The notes below the pieces were generated by a model, which did no database searches, had not been told where the DNA came from, and saw nothing but the letters and a program-made list of their open reading frames with translations. This document shows positions 54,401-63,436 of a DNA stretch of 64,000 nucleotides, in pieces (positions within the stretch are counted from its first letter, which is position 1; each line of letters opens with the position of its first letter). The translations under genes were made by a program, and so were the position numbers. Source of the stretch: Lineus longissimus (taxonomy: Eukaryota > Nemertea > Pilidiophora > Heteronemertea > Lineidae). The stretch is from contig NC_088326.1 of NCBI RefSeq assembly GCF_910592395.1, positions 13,085,001 through 13,149,000 on the forward strand. Direction: 5' to 3'.

Positions 54401-57400
54401 TATGAAAAGTGAAATCAGTATATGGGTAGAAATACTTTCATAGTTCAGTACATGATAATTGTTTTACTTCTTAACTTGTTATAGTTGAGATAAATGTATT
54501 CGCTGTGAAGCAAAAAAGATATGATTTCAAACTCCTTTGTGACAAGTTTTTTTATTCGTGAAATTACCTTCTTTTATGGGCAGTAGCCTTACAGCTCTGA
54601 ACCAGGTAGTAAAGCCCTCAGTTCCGACGGTCAACAGGGGATTTTCTCGCTAAAGTAGCTACAGCTGCTATGCAGGGATGACACCCAATTTTACACTGTC
54701 TATGTTTACTCGACACTATATGACTGCATGCTGACAAATTCATCGAAACTGATCAAAAAAACTTATCAAAAAAAACTAAAATATCCAAAATATATAAAAC
54801 TAAAATCTTAAGCTTATACGGACCAGAAATTATAATCATTTTCCTGATATGCACTTTGCACTGTTTAGATATGCACAATTGACTATTTTACAATTTCAGT
54901 GTCACATGCAGTGGTCTACTCTATCATTGCTCTTACATTGGAGAGGAAAGGCCTGGGTGGTGACCATTTTATCTGTGACCTTATTGTTATCAGATTGACG
55001 TTTTCAAAAAGAAGATTAAACAACCAACAGTTATTGCTGACTTCTGTGTCATTGGAAGTTGGTAGTTCGATATAGCCAAAGTGCTGATCTGTTTTTATCA
55101 TAATTAATTTCTTCACAATGCTTACCGTCCCGAGGGTGATGACCAACAGGACCCGTAAACTTGTCCATAATGATCATACATGATGTAGCAGTTGAGTCAA
55201 TACCTTTAAGAGGTCCGATGGTGGTGCTGCCCAGATCTTTCTTCGGCCTACGAATACCTCCATGAACACATATTCAGATGGCTTCTCAACGATTGAATGT
55301 CATAATTTCATTAACTTATCACTTAAAAGTTAAAATTGGCTTTATGAAATATTTAAAAGTACCAATATTCATCCATCCAATTTTAACATGCGTTTAAATC
55401 ATACGTTTATATGCAAAACATAATGATAATATTTAAACTGAAGATAACAATATTCATCAGAATGATAATTTTGCATCACTTACAAACTTCATATACTTCT
55501 TAGGAACCCTATATCAATGTTTGCGAGGTTATATTTTAACCATTTGCGAAAATATCCTCGTCGTAAAGATTTCACATTTCATAAATCATCAAGGTTAATA
55601 TCTTTGCTCATCGGCTTATATGTAGTGCACGTTAAGACGTACGTCCAGTCCGGCCAGATGGGGCTACAGCGAAGATATTAACCTAAATTATCTCAGTATC
55701 TCATATATTACTCTCTTTTAAAGTTTAACTCGATGACATAATATCCCAATTCTTGTACTCCTGCCTTTAAAGTGAAATGCATATCAATACAGTTCTGGAT
55801 TTCAGACTTCTCAAATATGTCAATTTGTCAACTAGTTATATTTATCAACGACAAACAATCAGCTCTTCAATCAACATTCAAGAAGATTTCTTGTCAAACT
55901 TGTTAAATGCTTAATCTTACTGAATATTCCTGCAATTAATAAGCATTATTTTCAGGTGCATTCGATGACCAAATAAAATTGCAACATCTTTGGAAACGTT
56001 CAAATTGCAAAATACAAAATTGCAAAAATTACAGACTTGTTCGAGGGAATGTTTTGGTATCCAAAATTTAAAACTAGACCATGGATTAGTATAAAGTTTT
56101 TTCAGTTATTATGATTCTAGTTCTAGTGATATTTCATCTTTTAAAATCGTTTTAAGGAAAAATAGTTAGTTACCAATACTTTCTTAAATAGTTCTGGTTA
56201 CTAGCTCACTGAAATTTAATACCACAGTGATTCTCAGAAAACTGTTTTACATCGCGTGGTGTTTGTGCGGTCGAAGGAAGCTCTTCCTATCCATTTGAAT
56301 GCAAGACACACGGCACATATCCCCTGTGGGCTACACACGTTTATCATGTGAGCGTGTATTAATACTTCCACTGTTGCACAGGGGTCATGTGTTACATGTG
56401 CAGAGCAAAATGTTCACAGAAAGGAGAGCCGGTAATGTTATTCAACCCAAGAGTATGTCTTTATATCTGACATAGTCTGACGGGTTCACAGCTCCATCCT
56501 TCTTCTCAATGTTCTTCTTTTCATTGACAACCGGTGTCATAGATCAGAGTCGTGAGTGTAATTGGTGTCACTCATTAGTAAACTCATCATAAATGTATCG
56601 AGCACTTTAAATATCTGTATGAAGGTATGGTCATTTGAAAATAATGGGTTGATTTCGGACTGCGATCCTTGTCGATCTACTTGAGATTTTTGGGAAGCTT
56701 CGCCCTTCTTTCATGGAAATTCTTTGAGCCAGCAAAACTAACCCCTTCCTCACTTTCTTTGACTTTGTTTAATCCATCGATATGTTAAGTAAAGCTGTAT
56801 CCTTTTGATGAGAAATGAAATCTACATAAACAACATTGTGATATATTTCAGTTCTTCTTTGGTTTCATGAGTTCTGTCAATAATAGATTGTCTCTAATCT
56901 ATCATTGGTACAGCGTGCGTGATAATTCATTTAATTTCAAATTCAAATTTATTCGTAAGTTTCCTTAGTTCTGTGGTTCTAAAATTCCCAATTATCTTAC
57001 ATGCTCAGTTCTCCAGGCTTCATCATCACTTAAATCATATCTTACATTTCTGCTTATACTTAGCATACATATGGTTATGGTTAAGATTATGTCTTAATTT
57101 TAGATAACAAAACAGCTGGCATGGTGTCCAGTTCATCTGTTTTATGTCAAATAACAAAATATGACAGCTCCTACTTTTGAAAGCGCCCCCTATCTCCTAA
57201 TATTGTGTTACAAGATGCCGTATCAATTACATTCGATAGCCAATATCTAATTTACACGATAACAACATTTAAGATTAAGCTAAAATTTAGAAAAGGCAAA
57301 ATTAGCAAATCTGCAATTTGCCACTTTACCAAAAGGAGTATAAAAACAACTGACCATAGATATCAAAACCAAAAAGTAAACAAAGAACTGCAAGTATGCA

Positions 57401-60400
57401 CGTAACAGCATGTCTATCTGCTGACTTGATTTCCATCCTCGACTGGCTTGTCAACTGTACACTAGCGGTGCATGTTTTTCTTTCTGCCTTGAGCGAGTGA
57501 TATGGATGACTTTTATATGCATCCCACTTTTGCCTCTTGCAAATCTAGATGGTTCCTGAATGTACGACATATGGGGTGTGTTTAATGTCTGTTCTTCGTG
57601 AGAAACGAAGAAGCAGATACTGAGTAGTAAAAAAAAAACAACAACAAAAACAACAACAAAAAAAGATCGTTTTTCCTTCACCATCGTGAATCGTATACTG
57701 ACCAATATTGTGTTTTTTATGGGTTTAGATCAGTGTTATAAAGGGAAGCCTATGTGAGCAGCAAGAAGACTACTGCTTATCTTATTCTATGAAGCAAAGC
57801 GTTTATGAGTTGTTGTTTTTATATTCTATTGTGCATTAGCCATCTATCGAAATGCCCCAAGTGACATTGGGATGCAACTAATTGGTATTCGAAGGGGCAT
57901 TTGAGCTATCAACTTACCACTTTTTTCTTCTGTGTCCTCTATTTGTTCATATATTTAAGGACAATGATATTTTTTGTTATTTATATAGATCGTTCAAGAA
58001 TTCCGTGAGATTTAAATGATATGACTTTTTTTGGGAGTGTGCAAGATGGTGGTAATAAAAACCCTTACAATCACATTCAGCTCAATCATAGACCAAAGGC
58101 ATGGCATGATGCTACACAAATGCAAATGTAAGTCCATAAACTCCAGGGCAATCGCTAAACTGCTCTAACTCATAAGTTAGCTTAACCCCAACACATTTCT
58201 TAAGAGTAGCGTGTTGCTCCTGCTGGAGTAGACTTATGTCTATCAACAGGCTTTCTGAAGAAATAATACACCAAATGTAACACTATATTTGTTTCGTATG
58301 CCCTACATTGGATCTATCTGTGAAACGATACTGCATGAGAATGCACGTAAATAAATTACCTTTTGCTCTTAGCCTATATGCATTGAGTTTCTCACGTACT
58401 TCTTGCTCTGTGGCATAATAGCATTGACAGATATTTCAATTTTAATGTAGAAGCTTGGAGCTTATGTTTTTGAATCAGTAATAAATGAATAGTTATCTCT
58501 AGCAATATGTCCTCGATTTATATCATATCTACAGTAATTGTTGTATGTTAATCGAGGAGTGAGATGTGTATTTACAAGCAGGTGCTCACGTGGAAGGTCA
58601 ATTACGTTCTATATAACCTAAACCGTGGCTATATTTCCATGCATGTACACGTACATGTACATGTACAAGATATACAGAACTAATGGAATTACGATCAGGG
58701 TACCTTTAACTGGTTTAGTTCTCATAGAAAACATGGCTGACGATTACATTGCAAGCCCTGATTGTGAATATACAGTGGAACCGCGGAAAAAAAATGTCAA
58801 GTCCAAATATTTTTTTCACTTGTTTTTTTTTCGGCTCAAAATGAAGAAACATCATCAACCTCAAAAATATTTTGGCTTTGAAATTTTTTCAGAATTTTGA
58901 ACTTAAGAAAAAATTCAGCTCTGAAGGATGAAAAAATGTCTATTTCCAAATATTTTTTCACTTGTTTTTTTTTCTGCTTAACATGATCAGTCCCAAAACT
59001 TTTTTGACTTTGAAAGTTTTTCAAAAATTTGAACTGACTCTGAAAGATGAAAAAATTCATCATGAGGCCAGCTGGTTTAACTTTATCTTTAAAGAATGAC
59101 CATTGCTTCTTTAGGGATTTATATTAACCAGGGCGTTACTGATTCTAAACGCATTATATTATGCACGTAAATCATTTATCTCAAGTGATTGATGCTGGAT
59201 TCATGATAGCATGTTTCTTTCTGGCAATGGTTCAGTTAAGAATATCTGCAGAAATGCATTATGGATTTTCTTTGAACTTGATAAGCATTATTATATAGCA
59301 TCAGTTGTCCTTATTTTGAGTTTAGATTCAGCCAGATTTTGTTGATTTTAGTTACCCATTAATTTTGCTGGCTCTAAGATACCTCAAACACGTTGTTTAC
59401 CATCAAACGCGGAACAGAAAATAATTATAACTGAACTAAAGACCATTGGAAGGATGTCTTTACCACATGCAGCCAAGAAAGAGAATGAAAATGAATCCAA
59501 TTTTAAGGTTAAAGTTGCTTGATACCACAAAGAAAATGAAGTCGTTCAATGTTTATCCAAAATCTGTATATTTGGTCACAACTTTGAATAATTGTCTCGT
59601 ATTGAGTATAATTGATGTTTATATGATAAAGCATGATTTGTCTTGTCCAAATTGTTGGTCTCGTGGGACAAAAATTGTATTTTCGCATTGCACTAGAGTT
59701 CAAATTGCTTCGTGTTTAGTTCACAGCAAAGTCCTTTGCATCGATATGACAGTTGATTACCACCTCACTTTGACAGTCTTGGTTAAGATATACAAAACAG
59801 CCACACAAACACAATGTCAAAGTGACACCTTATCAATTTGGATCGTGCCTAATGGAAAACAATGTTGGAAAAAAAAGGAGTTCAAAGCAACGCTGTACCA
59901 TGGTATTTCACTTCCTTACATGCCACTTATTTCTTTGACACGGCTAATGTTGTCCATTCGTGATTCATTAATGTATGCAATAATCCTTTCAAAGAAGCAC
60001 AGAGACATTCCGTCGAGTCTTCTAGAACTACATGCACTTTCTTAATTATTCAAAGTTTTGACCAGTACACAGATTGTATTTTTCACTTTATCTTAAATGG
60101 GAGGAGTAATTTTCACTTTTGACCTTTGATCTTTACCTCCTTGTCTTCATCCTTCTCATCCATCAACTATCCTGTCGTATTCTAGGCACAGAATAGTTAA
60201 CGACATGTTGGAAGGATATGACAGACAGCAGTCCCCTCATGGAGGTAGGCGCATACTGGGGATTAAAGTGGTCAATGTGTATGGTTGGGACATGGTTATC
60301 ATGTCTGGTAGGCCATGCAGAGCAGCAGTCTTCTCATGGAGTTAGGCTGAGGATAAACACGCTGGGGAATCTTTTCCCCAGATTGCCGAACATCTTATCA

Positions 60401-63400
60401 GGCCTTCCAGTTTGCCGAGCTTGCCTGTCCTGGGAAAGGAAAATTTATTTAATAAACTTAGAAAAACTGCGTTGTTGGGTCTTTCAACTAAATATTGTTG
60501 TGTTCATCTGGTGATAAGGTGCTTCAAGCATGATTTGCATCATATAGAGAGAAAAGTGCATTGCTGGTTTGTCCTATTGTGCGAACAAATTGTAAAATAA
60601 TCATAGATGGATTTTGTGCGTGCACCACAGAGTAAGCCACTGGTTAATTTACCTCGAAATTTAGGGCATATGATGACATATTGTCCATGTTACCAGATGG
60701 ACACAGTTTGATTTTTTTAATTTACCAACGAGCGTCCACTATGGATGGTTTTTTGTGAGGCAGCCATTCTCCCAGGCCTCAAGGAGCACTACCCAGGGCA
60801 GTCTGCTCGGTAAGTTGGAAGGCCTGATAAGATGCTCGGCAATCTGGGGAATTTATTCTCCAGGGTGATAAAACTATATATGGACTGTGTGTATGTCGGA
60901 AATAGTTTTCGCGTGGGTATAGGCCATGATAGGCGGCCGTCCTCTCCTGGGGTACAAACAGGGGATAGAAGTAGTGAATGCGTGCTGTTGTTGGGAATTT
61001 GAAATGGTTGTCATCTGGAAGGGCATGCAGGTGTACCCTCTCGTGAATTCTGGCGCAAATTCGGATAAAACTAGTGAATGTGTGTGGCTGGGAAATGGTT
61101 GGCATGTCCAGTATGCCTCCCTTCATCGGGGTTGGTTAAAACTGGGGATTAAAGTAGTGACTGTTCTCGTTCGAACATGGTTGTCGCGAGTGTAGGTCAG
61201 GAGGAAGGGCAGCAGTCCTCCCGTGAAGGCTTGCGCTAACAGGGGATAAACTAATGAATGCGTGTCGTTGGGAAATGGTTGTCGTGCGGGTAGAGAAAAG
61301 GTAGTGAATGTTTGCGGTTCGGAAATGGTTGGGCAGAGTTGATCGGGTTTGTTTTGGTGGGTTTGCATTTGGGGTACGGATTTCGGAAGGTGTGTTGATC
61401 TGCGATCTTCTCCAAACTAAGCAAAGCATGTGTCTGACAAGCAGAAGGCTTGTGGTTGGAGTTGGCGCGGCATTGGTATTGGAACAAGTACGTAGATCTG
61501 TTTTTGCTACGCAAAGAACGGTTTTAAGTGGAAATGGTTGGGATTAGAAATAACAAGTTCGTTCTAGTAACGACTATATCAGTGTTCAAATCAACATTTG
61601 GCATCCGTCAATCACGTTGTTGACAAGTTCTGTTGAGTTTTTGCCGTTGAAACCTTGTTCGAAAAGGTTTTCAAATTGATCCAAATTCTGGTGTGGAATG
61701 CAGAACAATGCTGAATGCGAATGGTACACCATTCAATAGCACTGTTCGGGTTTTCTCTAATGCTTTAACTGAAGGTAAGTGATTTTACTTCCTAGATAGT
61801 ACTTTTTAACAAACACTGGGTATTCTGCATCAAACACACAACACAACATAAGCAGAATATTAGGTGCTTTTGATGCATTTACATAAGATGGCAAAACCAG
61901 AAGAATGGATATGATTGGTAGAAACTGGCAGCCAAGGATTTATCCGCCAATCCATCAACTTTTAAAAAGATGCTCTGAACTGGAGATAATATCCACGAGC
62001 TCAGGTCTATATTAGCTGAGTGCGTTGATGCACCACCTACAACATTAAGCGGCCAGTATTCCGCAAAGTCAGTTCTGTTATTGTCTCAAAGTTTGAATCG
62101 TATAAGATGTTTCAAATTTAACTTTGTACGTCTGTGTTTGTCGGTATGTGACTTTAACCATGTGTTCTCCGCAAGCCCTGGTCACTCTCTCATTGTCTCC
62201 TATTGTCATTTTCAGAAAATGCCACGACAGTCAAACTCGGCATCTATATCAACAGTTTCTACTCTATCAACGAGCAGACGATGGTGAGTGCAGAAGTCGT
62301 TGTTGTAATTCGACAATTCAATTCTTTTCTGTACTAGTGAATCTTCACTAAGGATGGACGACCGAGTCTGCGTTTAAAGTCGGACTAGTGAATATTCGTC
62401 AATTTTGGACAAGCAGGGCTCGAACGGAGATGGGAGTGAATTCTCATTTTCAATTACAATGTTGGATGTTAGCCTTTAGTGCATTGAAATTGGAGTGTCT
62501 TTCGACTGGGATGTCTGATCGCCAAGTCAGCATGACGTTTTGGCTATCACCAACCGAACGAAAAGGTCGCCCTGGAACTCGCGATCATTAATTTGCCCGC
62601 TTAGCGGCAAACTCAAATGGGGTGGAAATGATTATCGGGAGCTGTAAATGGAAGCCATAATGATGGGTCGCAGGGGTTTCCGTTCCCTCATATCCACTGA
62701 TCCGTTAAAATACATTAAACGTGTTCAGTGAGGCTTACACTTTCGATTAGATGGTTCACATCCAGACCTTAGCTTTTATTGGTTGGTTGGTGACATCTTG
62801 TTTTGAAGTCGGACCTCGGAAGATAAAAGTACAGGTAACCCTAGCGATAGTCCCAGGATGCGATCGCTCTAGGCTTGAGCTGGCGCAGTAATGATAGTTT
62901 ACCTTCAAACTCAAAGCTAAATGACCTGATTTTGCACCTTACCTCGCAGTTAAAAGAATTCAGGCCTTGCCTTATACACGGTTTATTGTCAAACCTCGCT
63001 CGCACCCAGGTCTAAATGACCATTGTTGTACTGTCTTATCAAATGGTTATCAGGGAAAATCTTGATAACACCGACCCCGAGGAAACAGCTTTCGTGGGGG
63101 TCGATACGAGGCGTCAACCGCCAAGGGCAAGTACACGTATTGTATGCTGCTATCAAAGGATCTGTACTTGATGTCACATTATAGAACCTTCTCTTTTTGC
63201 TAGGACTACTCAGTGAACATCTATCTTCGGCAAACATGGTATGACCCTCGGCTGGAGTTCACGCCGACGGATGGTCTCTCCGAACAGATGATAAAACTCG
63301 AGGATGGAAAATGGGACGAACTATGGGTCCCGGATGTCTTCTTTAGAAATGAAAAATCCGCGAGCTTCCATCATGTGACCATACCTAACAGATTGATGCG

Positions 63401-63436
63401 TTTGTATAATACGGGAAAGATTTGGTATGCGATGAA
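36293..63436 (+). CDS. Cys-loop ligand-gated ion channel subunit (glycine-receptor/GluCl-like), N-terminal part; join of 36293-36441, 60186-60244, 62216-62283, 63204-63436; continues past window end
   Basis: Subunits of this family form pentameric neurotransmitter-gated channels in the plasma membrane, and the part seen here is the extracellular ligand-binding domain. Splicing the four exons gives 149+59+68+233 coding bases in one unbroken frame (about 169 residues). In order it holds a signal peptide (about 1-24), a Lys/Asp-rich spacer (25-50), an N-terminal helix with LEGYD, beta-1 (VKLGIYINSFYSINEQTM), loop D (IYLRQTWYDPRL), and the loop A/beta-5 region (LWVPDVFFRNEKSASFH, then TIPNRL). 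The LRQxWxDPRL and NEK..xFH patterns are typical of glycine and glutamate-gated chloride channel subunits. The Arg in YLRQ corresponds to a residue that contacts the ligand carboxylate in those receptors (family knowledge). The Cys-loop, the M2 pore and the intracellular loop lie beyond position 64000, so ligand and ion selectivity cannot be read here. GABA or histamine-type anion channels remain possible. Confidence 0.85.
37309..37415 (+). repeat. R2 repeat copy with inverted ends
   Basis: tgataagtttcttataagaa and cttagtaaagatc at one side, cccataagattcttaatta and agatctt at the other, around a short AT-rich centre. Confidence 0.7.
38104..38111. promoter_or_regulatory. Palindromic CRE (TGACGTCA)
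   Basis: An exact full CRE in the first coding intron, 1.7 kb after the signal exon. Confidence 0.3.
38182..38222 (-). repeat. R2 repeat fragment
   Basis: aactaagaatctttacaaga then caataatcttatcag. Opposite orientation to the 12.7 kb fragment. Confidence 0.6.
38238..38348. mobile_element. Small palindromic element (about 110 bp)
   Basis: Outer ends gtcacactggcgttttagtg and cgccttttagtgtgaac are partly inverted. The centre, 38289-38324, is a perfect 36-bp palindrome. Confidence 0.6.
38289..38324. repeat. Perfect 36-bp palindrome
   Basis: The half arm is aaccgttttccggagagc followed directly by its reverse complement with no spacer. Confidence 0.95.
39201..39210 (+). repeat. Poly-G run of 10
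   Basis: Ten consecutive G bases. Confidence 0.95.
39827..39862 (-). repeat. R2 repeat fragment
   Basis: ttagaatcttataagaatca, followed by ttcggacctgtgaac, a flank resembling that of other copies. Confidence 0.5.
40432..40545. repeat. R2 repeat copy with inverted ends
   Basis: agattcttagtcagaatatt at the left and aggattcttagtcaagataa at the right around gtacaatacagaatcttcac. Confidence 0.65.
41032..41200 (-). repeat. Dispersed repeat R3, copy 2 (inverted)
   Basis: Opposite orientation to the 24.4 kb copy. It lies in the channel intron and lacks about 15 bases near one end. No open frame spans either copy. Confidence 0.9.
41721..41758 (+). repeat. GGACAT microsatellite
   Basis: Imperfect acatgg/acattg units in a row. 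Confidence 0.8.
42153..42214. promoter_or_regulatory. NRF1 palindrome plus CRE, possible internal promoter
   Basis: TGCGCATGCGCA at 42153-42164 is a perfect NRF1-type site. TGACGTCA at 42207-42214 is a full CRE. The pair within 62 bases, inside an AT-rich intron, could mark an enhancer or alternative promoter. Confidence 0.28.
42433..42453 (+). repeat. GACTTT microsatellite
   Basis: Three gactttg-type units in a row. Confidence 0.8.
44716..44904 (-). mobile_element. R1 repeat copy in the channel intron
   Basis: Both ends are present (gagttcacgttgtcacttgt, gtcaagtgacatcatgaact), with a diverged core. It is the only clear R1 copy seen downstream of 31 kb. Confidence 0.75.
46136..46163. repeat. 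Perfect 28-bp palindrome with ATTTGCAAAT centre
   Basis: aatacatgtatttg followed by its reverse complement. The centre resembles a POU octamer. More ATG/TAC words follow (tttgtacatgta). Confidence 0.9.
48293..48462. repeat. Two tandem units of 85 bp
   Basis: ttgatt.atatttggatttat followed by ct.gaccttatcaaa occurs twice, 85 bases apart, at about 48330 and 48415. Confidence 0.8.
49089..49159 (-). pseudogene. tRNA-derived sequence (SINE head or tRNA pseudogene)
   Basis: On the minus strand it has an A box, TGGCACAGTTGG, and a B box, AGTTCGAACC, at tRNA spacing. The acceptor stem does not pair and the T stem is imperfect, so it is not a working tRNA. An A/T-rich stretch follows the B box, as in tRNA-derived SINEs. 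Confidence 0.6.
49484..49538 (+). repeat. 58-bp repeat module, copy 2, inside the 48.9-49.6 kb element
   Basis: gtagcgccactg then ctgctggtagtctatcatat is shared with 29732-29789. Confidence 0.8.
50308..50525. repeat. R2 repeat copy, extended
   Basis: taagattcttatagatttgt, then taggattctaattgaagatc, then ttataagaatctaagcagag, ending near ttttcgacctga, which is shared with the 40.6 kb flank. Confidence 0.6.
55592..55684. mobile_element. 93-bp element with 17-bp inverted ends
   Basis: aggttaatatctttgct (55592-55608) and agcgaagatattaacct (55668-55684) are inverted with one mismatch. The interior is GC-rich in an AT-rich surrounding. Confidence 0.65.
57628..57664 (+). repeat. Poly-A / CAA microsatellite
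   Basis: An A run followed by caacaacaaaaa units. Confidence 0.9.
58770..59060 (-). mobile_element. R5 element, copy 2, inner part duplicated
   Basis: Also starts acagtggaaccgcgg, but the inner A/T-rich part is inverted relative to the 35.8 kb copy. The unit around ttttttcacttgtttttttt occurs twice, about 150 bases apart. Confidence 0.6.
59467..60045 (+). CDS. Unidentified 192-residue open frame inside the large intron
   Basis: This is the longest ATG-started open frame in the window, ending 140 bases before the 60186 channel exon. The product is basic and Cys-rich, with a CPNCWSRG zinc-ribbon-like pair, a later WIVPNGKQCWKKKEF segment and hydrophobic C-terminal stretches. CxxC followed by W-x-x-x-x-x-x-x-C, basic residues and HG is loosely like the zinc-ribbon start of IS1595/Merlin-type transposases. 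The match is weak and from memory, and I see no catalytic domain. Composition is as AT-rich as the surrounding intron and no splice or poly(A) context supports a gene. It may be a decayed transposon fragment or a chance open frame. Confidence 0.18.
   Translation: MQPRKRMKMNPILRLKLLDTTKKMKSFNVYPKSVYLVTTLNNCLVLSIIDVYMIKHDLSCPNCWSRGTKIVFSHCTRVQIASCLVHSKVLCIDMTVDYHLTLTVLVKIYKTATQTQCQSDTLSIWIVPNGKQCWKKKEFKATLYHGISLPYMPLISLTRLMLSIRDSLMYAIILSKKHRDIPSSLLELHALS
60186..60244 (+). CDS. Channel exon encoding the N-terminal helix (IVNDMLEGYD)
   Basis: A 59-base exon behind a long pyrimidine tract (cctccttgtcttcatccttc and onward) and an AG at 60185, ending at donor GTAGGC (60245). It enters in phase 2 and leaves in phase 1, matching both neighbours. 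It reads HRIVNDMLEGYD then RQQSPHG, and the last base starts the Glu codon completed in the next exon. The LLxxYD helix is the conserved start of Cys-loop receptor domains. Glycine and GluCl subunits usually follow it with R-x-R-P-N, and here that is RQQSPH, so the Arg-Pro signature is absent or altered. A second acceptor AG at 60191 would give the same frame without His-Arg. The exon's last roughly 20 bases recur in the tandem repeats just downstream. Confidence 0.7.
60352..60436. repeat. Left arm of inverted repeat (partner 60787-60872)
   Basis: Core 60376-60409 is the reverse complement of 60816-60849 with one mismatch in 34 bases. Flanks match less exactly over about 85 bases. The arms enclose about 350 bp. 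It lies within the tandem array in the second coding intron and could form a large hairpin or be the ends of a small element. Confidence 0.75.
60787..60872. repeat. Right arm of inverted repeat (partner 60352-60436)
   Basis: Shares the core ggcctgataagatg.tcggc with the left arm in opposite orientation. See the partner entry for the match. Confidence 0.75.
62216..62283 (+). CDS. Channel exon encoding beta-1 strand (68 bp)
   Basis: Bounded by acceptor tcattttcag (ends 62215) and donor GTGAGT (62284). Phase 1 in, phase 0 out. It encodes ENATTVKLGIYINSFYSI then NEQTM. NAT is a potential N-glycosylation site, and V-x-I-x-SF-x-SI-x-E-x-x-M is the hallmark of beta-1 in anion-selective Cys-loop subunits. 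From family knowledge, the matching exon in vertebrate GABA-A and glycine receptor genes is also 68 bp and ends right after the Met, so exon size and boundary appear conserved. Confidence 0.9.
62284..63203 (+). other. Third coding intron of the channel gene (920 bp)
   Basis: Donor GTGAGT, acceptor ctttttgctag. The 3' half carries an inverted copy of the repeat also found at 26371-26475, and a ggggtcg-type palindrome at about 63070-63105. The rest shows nothing I recognise. Confidence 0.7.
62995..63102 (-). repeat. Dispersed repeat R4, copy 2 (inverted), in the third coding intron
   Basis: On the minus strand it reads tttcctcggggtcggtgtta, then ctgataaccatttgataaga, then gagcgaggtttga. Next to it is a ggggtcg palindrome. 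Confidence 0.75.
63204..63436 (+). CDS. Channel exon encoding loop D to beta-6 of the ligand-binding domain
   Basis: A 233-base exon behind acceptor ctttttgctag (ends 63203) with donor GTAAGT at 63437. Phase 0 in, phase 2 out. It encodes DYSVNIYLRQTWYDPRLEF, an acidic loop, then LWVPDVFFRNEKSASFH, HVTIPNRLMRL and NTGKIWYAMK. The corresponding vertebrate exon is about 221-224 bp (family knowledge), so this one is slightly longer, in the loop between DPRL and the WVPD motif. The next expected exon, an 83-bp class exon with the CPMDL-type Cys-loop start, is not found before position 64000. Confidence 0.92.

Larger units (their letters stand above)
36442..60185 (+). other. Large first coding intron (23.7 kb) of the channel gene
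   Basis: Donor GTGAGT at one end, strong pyrimidine tract plus AG at the other. By eye it is more AT-rich than the sequence upstream of 36 kb, especially 45-47 and 53-58 kb. It holds R2 repeat copies, one R1 copy, the 48.9-49.6 kb element with a tRNA-like piece, palindromes at 38.3 and 46.1 kb, CRE- and NRF1-type motifs near 42.2 kb, AT-rich tracts and one long open frame at 59.5 kb. I see no further convincing channel exon in it. Stretches not listed separately hold nothing I can recognise. Confidence 0.6.
60222..61345 (+). repeat. Degenerate tandem array, unit about 90 bp, overlapping the exon end at 60244
   Basis: Units share cagcagtcc..ctc.tggag, then g.gcataC.ggggattaaa, then tagtgaatgtgtg.ggttgg, then aaatggttgtcatg. 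Units start near 60222, 60314 (partial), 60925, 61022, 61110, 61194 and 61285 (partial). The series is split by a separate inverted-repeat segment. The first unit contains the last coding bases of the 60186-60244 exon and its splice donor. The later units carry altered bases at the donor. Confidence 0.6.

Noticed and set aside
61704-61774. A possible alternative channel exon (NGTPFNSTVRVF, donor GTAAGT) with the same phases as the 60186 exon
   Set aside because: The acceptor tract is poor and the peptide lacks the LLxxYD helix. It cannot be joined in series with the 60186 exon, and that exon fits the family far better.
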